Assembly: GCA_027083715.1 (NCBI GenBank) | Contig: JALWNR010000762.1 | Coordinates: 1 to 9,706, forward strand | Direction: 5' to 3' | Origin: Bacteroidales bacterium | GTDB lineage: Bacteria > Bacteroidota > Bacteroidia > Bacteroidales > NBLH01 | DNA: 9,706 nt | Part shown: positions 1 to 5,536 of the stretch, one piece after another | How the letters are laid out: every line of letters starts with the position of its first letter | How positions within the stretch are numbered: position 1 is the first letter of the stretch | Notes under the pieces: generated by a model | Told to the model about the DNA's origin: nothing | Database searches by the model: none | The model's input: the letters and a program-made list of their open reading frames with translations, nothing else | Translations under genes and position numbers: made by a program

Positions 1-22
1 TACAGCAAGTTTTCTTGCTGTA
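1..22. terminator. Perfect 9-bp hairpin at the window edge, probable terminator
   Basis: TACAGCAAG (1-9) and CTTGCTGTA (14-22) are perfect inverted repeats around a TTTT loop. The + strand continues TTGTATT, a weak U-run, so it could end a + strand gene to the left. The sequence that would follow it on the - strand is outside the window. The hairpin is seen directly; the terminator role is inferred. Confidence 0.5.
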
Positions 23-60
23 TTGTATTAACAGGCTTATGCTTCTGCTATACGGTAAAG

Positions 61-209
61 TTAGCTATTTGGTTTTACTTTAAAAAAATGTCTCGAAATC
101 CGGGTTAAAAGAGCTTGCAGATGAAAATATCATCAAGATAAACAAGAAAAAGATCAAAATTTTAGACAGAGCCAGAGCCAGATTAAAAAGGATAGGAGAA
201 AAAGGTTAG
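61..209 (+). pseudogene. Decayed 3' end of a Crp/Fnr-family transcriptional regulator
   Basis: The frame open from 84 to the TAG at 207-209 encodes GLKELADENIIKINKKK followed by IKILDRARARLKRIGEKG. This resembles the end of Crp/Fnr proteins: the last part of the recognition helix (LKELADE), the wing (IIKI...KIKILD) and the short final helix common in Bacteroidota members. In the next frame, ATG TCT CGA AAT at 88-99 gives MSRN, matching the start of the recognition helix (typically SRExVSRxLKEL), and KLA lies upstream at 58-66. MSRN and LKEL are in different frames and too close together, so a deletion of roughly 8-10 bp plausibly broke the gene. AGAGCC is duplicated in tandem at 168-179. No sensor domain or start is visible before the hairpin at 1-22. 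Family assignment is by pattern recognition only. Confidence 0.5.
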
Positions 210-210
210 C

Positions 211-240
211 AAAAAAGCAGCAGGCGATACCTACTGCTTT
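211..240 (-). terminator. Intrinsic terminator of the sulfur operon
   Basis: Positions 214-224 pair with 230-240 (AAAGCAGcAGG with CCTaCTGCTTT, one C/A mismatch) around a five-base loop. The run of A at 211-216 reads as a U-run on the - strand immediately after the stem, which is the classic rho-independent layout. It lies 28 bp past the stop of the last operon gene. It might also stop + strand transcription from the regulator remnant, but there is no good U-run in that direction. Confidence 0.8.
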
Positions 241-268
241 AAGAAGTAACTAAACCGATAATAATTTA

Positions 269-1378
269 CTAACACCCACCTTCTTCTTCCACTTTTGGTT
301 TTTTTCTGATAACCGGAGCAGGAGCTGTTTCCTCCTCAGCATTATTATCCGAAACACTTTCGGTTTTCAGACTGGGTTGTTCACCCTGAATCAATGGGAA
401 GTTTTTAATCTCTTTGCGCGTAAATGCATGTCCGATTTTTAAACTTGTTAGTTTTGAATGCATAAATGAATTAGCACCATAAGTTAGGGTATATGCATCG
501 TATCCTAAAACTTGCAAATAAGCAACAACCATAGCTGCATGCTGTCCTGTGTAACAATAAACCACAATTTTTTTGTCTTTGGGTAAAGTTAATAAATCAG
601 CATCACGGCTAAGACTTTGTTTGGGAGTATATTGAATAGCACCCGGCAAATGTCCTTTTTGATAATTATATTCTGGCCAATAATTTATGATATAATACTC
701 TGCCGGATTTTCCATAAGTTTATCAACTTTAACCATAAAATCAAGTCTTTTTAAAACAGAATTGGCTCTGGCTTCTAAAATATCATAGCCAAGAGTTTTT
801 CCTGTTTTTATTTCAGGTAAAGACGATTTTGCGGGTTTTGGATTGTCCTTGGTTTCAAGTTTTGAAGCATATTTATCAGAAATAGCATTCAGCCATTTAT
901 TATTTTTTGCATCCCACGAACTCATTCCCCATTTCATTGCATATACATTTTTATAACCTAATAATTGCAATAACATGGTAGAAAAACTGGCTCGATGTGA
1001 AGAATAACAAACCAATACTATTTTTTCGTAAGTTCCGGCTGCTACATTTTTTTTCATATAAGAAACTAAATCGGCAGGAGCCACATTAACAGCTCCGTTA
1101 ATATGACCATTCACATAAGCACTATGGCTACGTAAATCAATCACAAAATATTTTTTTAAATTTGCATATACCTCCTCTGCCGAAACAAGTGTAGGAATAC
1201 GATGACTATTTATAAAATTACCGGATTGCTCTAAAAATTGAATTAGAGCCTGATTTTCCCTGATTTCTTTTTTAGATTCTTGTACCTGATTTTTCTTAGG
1301 TAGATCACTTGTACATGAAGTTCCTAAAAGGAAAACGATAAAGAATAAGATTGATAATGGATATATCTTTTTTTTCAT
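269..1378 (-). CDS. Tandem-rhodanese lipoprotein with C-terminal GGC tail
   Basis: This 369-residue protein has a lipoprotein signal: KKK, a hydrophobic stretch at about 7-19 and a probable lipidated Cys22 in LGTSC. It should therefore sit outside the cytoplasm, anchored by lipid. Two rhodanese domains follow, at about 62-165 and 212-312. Both keep a candidate catalytic cysteine, C124 in VCYSSHR and C275 in VVYCYTGQH, so sulfur transfer via a cysteine persulfide is possible in both. The second domain has INYWPEY where rhodaneses usually have IDVR, so it is the more diverged. From about 320 the chain becomes a low-complexity linker ending APAPVIRKKPKVEEEGGC, with Cys369 the last residue. It is the last gene of the operon, 51 bp after the preceding rhodanese gene and followed by the terminator at 211-240. 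The rhodanese fold is certain; the substrate is unknown. Confidence 0.9.
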   Translation of the reverse strand: MKKKIYPLSILFFIVFLLGTSCTSDLPKKNQVQESKKEIRENQALIQFLEQSGNFINSHRIPTLVSAEEVYANLKKYFVIDLRSHSAYVNGHINGAVNVAPADLVSYMKKNVAAGTYEKIVLVCYSSHRASFSTMLLQLLGYKNVYAMKWGMSSWDAKNNKWLNAISDKYASKLETKDNPKPAKSSLPEIKTGKTLGYDILEARANSVLKRLDFMVKVDKLMENPAEYYIINYWPEYNYQKGHLPGAIQYTPKQSLSRDADLLTLPKDKKIVVYCYTGQHAAMVVAYLQVLGYDAYTLTYGANSFMHSKLTSLKIGHAFTRKEIKNFPLIQGEQPSLKTESVSDNNAEEETAPAPVIRKKPKVEEEGGC

Positions 1379-1429
1379 TTGACTGAATTTTAATACTTTA
1401 CAAACACTCTATTTAAACCCTGTTAATTA

Positions 1430-2077
1430 CTAACATCCGCCTTCTTCTTCTTGTTTCGGTTTTTTCTTAATAACAGGAACAGGAGCAGAAACCTCAGAAG
1501 CAGTAGCAGATGAACCTCCTGCTGTACTATTAATTATCTCTTTAAAATTATATTTAGCTTTTTCGGCAGAATAATCTCCAAGCATCGGAGAGTAGTCATT
1601 AATAATATGATCTTTTACAAAATCATATCCACCTGCCAAAACATAATTATTTTTATATCCCAATTGTGTTAAAATCATCCAAGGTCCACAAGCACCACAT
1701 TGGTCAGAATAATAAAACACATTAATTTTTTTGTCTTGATTAACAATGTCTTTATATTCATCATCTAAAATTTTAGCCAAAGGAATATTAATTGCTCCCG
1801 GCAAGTGTCCTATCTGATAATCGTGGGCAGAACGCAAATCGATAAATCGATACAAACTATCATGATTATAATAAATATCAAAAAATTTGTCAAAACGTAT
1901 TATATAATCATGTGCTAAAGTTTTGCTAAGCATTTCATCGGTTGTTAAACGATAAGTATGCTTAGGTCTTTCCATTGTGGCTAAACCAATAATAACAATC
2001 AAAATAAAGATAACACCAATTGTAGGTAACTTATTTGATATTTTTTTACTTTCTAAACTATATCCGTTGTTTTCCAT
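1430..2077 (-). CDS. Membrane-anchored rhodanese-like protein with CGAC loop and GGC tail
   Basis: This is a 215-residue protein with one N-terminal membrane segment (about 18-34) preceded by lysines, so the rest should face the periplasm. A single rhodanese domain spans about 45-158, shown by FIDLRSAHDYQIGHLPGAINIP and the LGYKNNYVLAGG region. Aligning the active loop with the lipoprotein's first domain puts Tyr122 at the catalytic Cys position. Instead the loop contains CGAC (C127, C130), a CxxC pair unusual for a rhodanese that could be redox-active or bind metal. The C-terminal 30 residues form a Ser/Ala/Pro-rich linker ending KKKPKQEEEGGC. It lies 21 bp after the similar gene at 2099-2746, consistent with an old tandem duplication. 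Classic thiosulfate:cyanide sulfurtransferase activity is unlikely. A sulfur carrier, docking or redox role is inferred. Confidence 0.88.
   Translation of the reverse strand: MENNGYSLESKKISNKLPTIGVIFILIVIIGLATMERPKHTYRLTTDEMLSKTLAHDYIIRFDKFFDIYYNHDSLYRFIDLRSAHDYQIGHLPGAINIPLAKILDDEYKDIVNQDKKINVFYYSDQCGACGPWMILTQLGYKNNYVLAGGYDFVKDHIINDYSPMLGDYSAEKAKYNFKEIINSTAGGSSATASEVSAPVPVIKKKPKQEEEGGC
1440..1473. repeat. 34-bp direct repeat encoding the GGC tail, copy 1
   Basis: These 34 bases, covering most of the KKKPKQEEEGG coding stretch, are identical to 2109-2142 in the neighbouring rhodanese gene. The upstream parts of the two genes are clearly diverged. The equivalent stretch of the lipoprotein gene (from about 279) is similar but has several differences. 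Identity at the DNA level suggests recent duplication or gene conversion of the tail. Confidence 0.8.
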
Positions 2078-2098
2078 AATTATATTTTTTTGTATAAA

Positions 2099-2746
2099 CT
2101 AACAACCACCTTCTTCTTCTTGTTTCGGTTTTTTCTTAATAATTGGTGCCGGTGCATTATCTTCGGCAGGAACAGCAACAGAACCACCACCAAAATACAT
2201 GCTAGCTGCTTTTCTGAAATTATATAAAGCCACTTCGTTTACAGTAGCCGTTACAGAAGGCTTTGGCGGACGAATAACTGTTTCAATCCAACGATTTAAT
2301 CCACCTTTCATGACGTAGTTATTTTTGTAATTCAAACGTTTTAATAAAATCCACACCTGATTAGCATATACTGTTCCGTTTGAATAAAATACATTTATTT
2401 TAACATCTTGATTTAAAATATCTTCATATACATAATCCCCATTTTTATCTTTATTAAAGATACTGTCTATCGGTATATTAATTGCACCTTTCAAATGAAA
2501 TTCAACATATTCGCCGGGACTACGCACATCAATTAATTGCATATAATTGTCTCCGGCAATAATCTTACGAGCATCTTCATCAGTAGAAACATATCGATTA
2601 TTATCATTTATCTGAAGAAGCAACTGTTCAGGCTTTAATTGCTTTGAAGTACTTTTTTCAGGCAAAATAACCAGCAATAGAGCCAGTCCGATAAAAACAC
2701 TTGCCATGAAAATATATCTTTTTTTAATAATACGTGTATCACTCAT
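2099..2746 (-). CDS. Membrane-anchored rhodanese-like protein whose only Cys is in the GGC tail
   Basis: This 215-residue protein starts with basic residues (IKKRY) and one membrane helix (about 11-28), giving an N-in, C-out topology with the domain in the periplasm. The rhodanese domain (about 50-158) shows LIDVRSPGEYVEFHLKGAIN and NYKNNYVMKGGLNRW. The active loop reads VFYSNGTVYANQ, with Tyr121 where the catalytic cysteine should be. The whole protein has exactly one cysteine, Cys215, the final residue of KKKPKQEEEGGC. An Ala/Pro/Gly-rich linker (about 160-205) separates the domain from this tail and could act as a flexible arm. It is the first of three consecutive rhodanese-family genes, 15 bp after the YeeE/YedE-like gene. 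It cannot work as a normal rhodanese, so the terminal Cys is the obvious candidate functional group (inference). Confidence 0.88.
   Translation of the reverse strand: MSDTRIIKKRYIFMASVFIGLALLLVILPEKSTSKQLKPEQLLLQINDNNRYVSTDEDARKIIAGDNYMQLIDVRSPGEYVEFHLKGAINIPIDSIFNKDKNGDYVYEDILNQDVKINVFYSNGTVYANQVWILLKRLNYKNNYVMKGGLNRWIETVIRPPKPSVTATVNEVALYNFRKAASMYFGGGSVAVPAEDNAPAPIIKKKPKQEEEGGC
2109..2142. repeat. 34-bp direct repeat encoding the GGC tail, copy 2
   Basis: Identical over 34 bases to 1440-1473. Both copies encode the same part of the C-terminal tail in frame, just before the TAG stop. Confidence 0.8.
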
Positions 2747-2761
2747 AATTTCAGAGATTTA

Positions 2762-3349
2762 TTAATATTTTTTAGATTTATGAGAAATTTTTTGCTGAAT
2801 ATATCCTGTTGCTACAAACGAAGCAATTGCAATTATGACAAACAACAATAAAAATACTTCACGGTTCATACCTAAGGATTCATATATTTTAATCGGTCCT
2901 TGGTTTCCTGCTTTATAAAATCCGGCATAAAGAGGATAAAAAGCATCAAAAATAACTACCCCTATAATAAAACCACCCAAAAACAACATAGCATCAATTT
3001 TTCCGATGGCAGATGCACAAGCACTTGTTCCCGGACAAAAGCCTCCTACGACAAAACCTAAACCCATAAGCGCTCCTCCTAATATAGCTGAACCTGTATA
3101 AAATCTATTTACCCAAATATCCGATAAATCAATCCAGCCAAAATATTCAAAAAACAATAAACCTATCGCAGCAGTTATTGCAGCAGTAAAGAAAACTTGT
3201 AAAACCACAAAATCATAACCGTAAAAAACTCCTGCCAGCTTTCTTGATGAAGAAAAACCGGCACTTTCCAGTAAATATCCGAATGCAATTCCAATTACTA
3301 GTGCAATTACAAAACTCCATTCGTCAGTAGCATTAAATAATGGTCCCAT
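2762..3349 (-). CDS. Half-size YeeE/YedE-family membrane protein (GGFCPGTSAC type)
   Basis: This is a 195-residue, almost wholly hydrophobic protein of the YeeE/YedE (sulfur-transport, DUF395/DUF6691-like) family, with about five membrane segments (roughly 10-28, 48-68, 84-103, 119-138, 164-183). The first family motif is the stretch GYLLESAGFSSSRKLAG followed by the FTAAITA segment (about 24-61). The second is GFVVGGFCPGTSAC (98-111) with Cys105 and Cys111. In full-length relatives such as the thiosulfate transporter TsuA, conserved cysteines lie along the substrate path. Here only half the usual length of about 350 residues is present, and the upstream gene supplies the likely partner half. 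It sits 26 bp after that gene and 15 bp before the first rhodanese gene. Sulfur-compound movement across the inner membrane is the family-based expectation; the actual substrate is unknown. Confidence 0.85.
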   Translation of the reverse strand: MGPLFNATDEWSFVIALVIGIAFGYLLESAGFSSSRKLAGVFYGYDFVVLQVFFTAAITAAIGLLFFEYFGWIDLSDIWVNRFYTGSAILGGALMGLGFVVGGFCPGTSACASAIGKIDAMLFLGGFIIGVVIFDAFYPLYAGFYKAGNQGPIKIYESLGMNREVFLLLFVIIAIASFVATGYIQQKISHKSKKY

Positions 3350-3375
3350 ATTTTATATTTTTTTTAATTTTTAAA

Positions 3376-3915
3376 TTAAATCCATAGCTTTCTAAAAAAC
3401 CAGGCTACTAAATATCCAACACCAAAAATCATCCCTACAACAACAAAGCCTGAGGTAGCCAAAACAGCCATGCCGTCTAATCCGGCACCACTTGTACAAC
3501 CTCGTCCAAATGCAGAGCCGATACCAAATATAGCTCCACCGATTACAGCTGCAATTGCTCTTGTTTTGGAAGTTATTTTAGGCGAATGTTCCAGTTTTAA
3601 TTTTAAACGATGATTAATAGCTCCTGATAAAAAGCCTCCTATAAAAACACCTATAATCATATAAACCAAGCGGTTTTTCAAAGGGTCTTCTCCATTTTTA
3701 ACATAATGATAAAAGGCTGATTTTTCACTATTTACATGAGCAGGAATAATAATTTGCTCTACTTTTGCCACACCTCTTTTAAAAGCACCGCTGGCACCCA
3801 GCCCTTCTCTGGTGAGATAAAAAGAAAAAAGAATTACCAATCCGAGAAGAACACCTGCTAAATAGGGGTTCATATATTTTCTGGGTGTATTCTGTTGTAT
3901 TTTAACTTCTTCCAT
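3376..3915 (-). CDS. Half-size YeeE/YedE-family membrane protein (GRGCTSG type)
   Basis: This 179-residue protein has about four membrane segments (roughly 17-33, 83-101, 119-137, 150-172). It carries the hallmark YeeE/YedE motif FGIGSAFGRGCTSGAGLDG at about 130-148, with Cys140. A soluble loop (about 40-80) separates the first two helices and carries charged residues. The protein has only one of the two motif sets found in full-length members, while the next gene has the other, so the two are probably subunits of one heteromeric membrane unit. It lies 20 bp after the NrfD-type gene, which ties sulfur-compound transport to the reductase. Transport of thiosulfate or another reduced-sulfur species is an inference from the family. 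Confidence 0.83.
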   Translation of the reverse strand: MEEVKIQQNTPRKYMNPYLAGVLLGLVILFSFYLTREGLGASGAFKRGVAKVEQIIIPAHVNSEKSAFYHYVKNGEDPLKNRLVYMIIGVFIGGFLSGAINHRLKLKLEHSPKITSKTRAIAAVIGGAIFGIGSAFGRGCTSGAGLDGMAVLATSGFVVVGMIFGVGYLVAWFFRKLWI

Positions 3916-3935
3916 TTGTAAATATTTTTTGCAGA

Positions 3936-4943
3936 TTAATATAAATATCTGATAATTTGTCCTGCTTCAACCATAATAAAGCGAAACATAACTCCTCCCC
4001 ACAAGATTAATAAACCGGGAATAATTACAGGAATCTTATATTTTAGTAATTCCATAGCCTCTAATATTGCCGGAAGCACTAAACCAAGAATAATTACATT
4101 TACCCAAAATGTTACGGTAAATTCTCCTCCCATAAAATAATGTGCAGCTTCAACTTTTACCTGCGAACTAGCCAAAAATCCCATAAAAAGGTGGGTGATG
4201 AAAAATAATTCAATAACAATCAAAAATAAATCAATCCGGCTATATGATAATCTTTCTTCGTGGCTTTTTGACATAATCATTAACATGGCAGCCCCTGTTG
4301 AAAATCCTGAGGTTAAAAATAAAGGACCTAAAATCGCTGTATTCCAAAGTGGGCGAGCATTAAATGCAGATAAAAGAATGCCTGTGTAAACTCCTAAAAT
4401 TACCGATAGAACTGCCATAACCCAAGCCCAGGCATACCGGTTATTTTGTGCATATTTTTCAAATGTTTTCAGCCAAGGATATTTCCACTCCCATGAATCT
4501 CCGGTTTCTTCAATAAATATTCCCATCAGCTTACTTATAAACCCAATTTTGCAATTATATTTAGGAAAGGCTTCTTTTAAATAGCTGAATATCCAAATTA
4601 AAGCAACAAATGTAATAATCAATAACACCCAAGCCCCCCAAGACATAGGCGAATCTATTCGGATGGTTGTATATAATTGCCAAAAATATAAAGGGTGTTT
4701 CAAATCGAGTAATAGTGCAATCAAACCTACTGATATTGCAATAAAAGCAACAATAGGTCCATATTTAACAGTAGTCGGGTATTTTTTTTCTTTACCGGTC
4801 ATAACAAAATAAGCAGCAAAAAACAGCAACCCGGCAGCTAAACCACCTAAAAATAAATACAAGGGTATTTGCCATTCCCAAACTTCCAGATGTGGATCAA
4901 TATACGGATTCATTCTTCCGCTTATGATTAATTCTTCGTTCAT
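3936..4943 (-). CDS. NrfD/PsrC-type quinone-interacting membrane subunit
   Basis: This 335-residue integral membrane protein has eight predicted helices (about 25-49, 60-80, 102-121, 170-193, 201-225, 236-258, 277-297, 303-326), matching the PsrC/NrfD fold. Family landmarks include WQIPLYLFLGGLAAG (24-38), DLKHPLYFWQ (80-89), SPMSWGAW (98-105) and GVYTGILLS with LGPLFLTSGFSTGAA (184-219). It is expected to hold the reductase in the inner membrane and pass electrons from menaquinol to the ferredoxin subunit. It has no haem-binding motif, as usual for NrfD. The soluble insertion at about 122-169 makes it longer than the roughly 250-residue PsrC of Thermus. Order and spacing (23 bp after the ferredoxin gene) fit a PsrABC-type complex. 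The leader is A-rich with no Shine-Dalgarno, as usual in Bacteroidota. Confidence 0.92.
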   Translation of the reverse strand: MNEELIISGRMNPYIDPHLEVWEWQIPLYLFLGGLAAGLLFFAAYFVMTGKEKKYPTTVKYGPIVAFIAISVGLIALLLDLKHPLYFWQLYTTIRIDSPMSWGAWVLLIITFVALIWIFSYLKEAFPKYNCKIGFISKLMGIFIEETGDSWEWKYPWLKTFEKYAQNNRYAWAWVMAVLSVILGVYTGILLSAFNARPLWNTAILGPLFLTSGFSTGAAMLMIMSKSHEERLSYSRIDLFLIVIELFFITHLFMGFLASSQVKVEAAHYFMGGEFTVTFWVNVIILGLVLPAILEAMELLKYKIPVIIPGLLILWGGVMFRFIMVEAGQIIRYLY

Positions 4944-4966
4944 AATAATCTTTTTTTAATACTGTA

Positions 4967-5500
4967 TTAGATTAAATAAAATATTTGTGGTTTTGTTCCT
5001 GCTTCGGGAGCCAAAACTTTTGTTTTTCGTGTAGCAATTTTTTTCGATACCTCACTATTAGGATCGTCTAAATCGCCAAAATACATACAATATGTTGGGC
5101 AAACCGATACGCAAGCAGGGTCCTGACCATTTTTAACACGATGATCGCAAAAAGTACATTTGTCCACATATCCATCCGGATGGAAATAACGAGCATCGTA
5201 AGGACAAGACTCAACACATGCACCACAACCAATACATTCTTCGTGTGTTACCTTAACAATACCACCTTCAATAACATGACTAGCTCCCGTAGGGCAAGTT
5301 CTTACGCAAGGAGTATTATCGCAGTGGTTACATCTTTCTGAACGGATTTCCAGGGTTAATTCAGGATAAGTTCCTGATACTGTTTCAGAAATCCAATCAC
5401 GTGCATAACCATGAGGAATATTATTTTCCGTTTGACATGCAACGACACAATCGCTACATCCGACACATTTTTTAGTGTCTATTGCCATTCCGTATCTCAT
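4967..5500 (-). CDS. Four-cluster [4Fe-4S] ferredoxin subunit, PsrB/PhsB/NrfC type
   Basis: This is a 177-residue electron-transfer subunit. Sixteen cysteines form four cluster-binding groups in the order typical of DMSO-reductase-family beta subunits: C12/C15/C18/C22, C57/C60/C65/C69, C89/C92/C95/C99 and C115/C118/C130/C134. One extra cysteine, C138, follows the last group. It has no signal peptide, so it is probably carried across the membrane folded, together with the Tat-exported catalytic subunit encoded 36 bp upstream. It should pass electrons from the NrfD-type subunit to the molybdenum site. The start MRYGMAIDTKKCVGC matches the usual family N-terminus, so the start is secure. Confidence 0.94.
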   Translation of the reverse strand: MRYGMAIDTKKCVGCSDCVVACQTENNIPHGYARDWISETVSGTYPELTLEIRSERCNHCDNTPCVRTCPTGASHVIEGGIVKVTHEECIGCGACVESCPYDARYFHPDGYVDKCTFCDHRVKNGQDPACVSVCPTYCMYFGDLDDPNSEVSKKIATRKTKVLAPEAGTKPQIFYLI

Positions 5501-5536
5501 AACTTATAATTTATTTTTTCCGTTAAAGGATAATTT

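Noticed and set aside
269..2142. GGC tails as a rhombosortase/GlyGly-CTERM or type IX secretion sorting signal
   Set aside because: GlyGly-CTERM signals have a hydrophobic helix and basic end after the GG; here the chain stops at GGC with no helix. The tail is about 12-18 residues and does not resemble the roughly 80-residue type IX C-terminal domains.
269..2746. The rhodanese genes as a recent simple triplication
   Set aside because: The lipoprotein has two domains and a different anchor, and the two single-domain proteins differ throughout except for scattered motifs and the tail. Only the tail is nearly identical.
4195..4389. Small + strand open frame inside the NrfD-type gene
   Set aside because: It lies wholly antisense to a well-supported membrane protein, has no family signature and no promoter, so it is a shadow frame.
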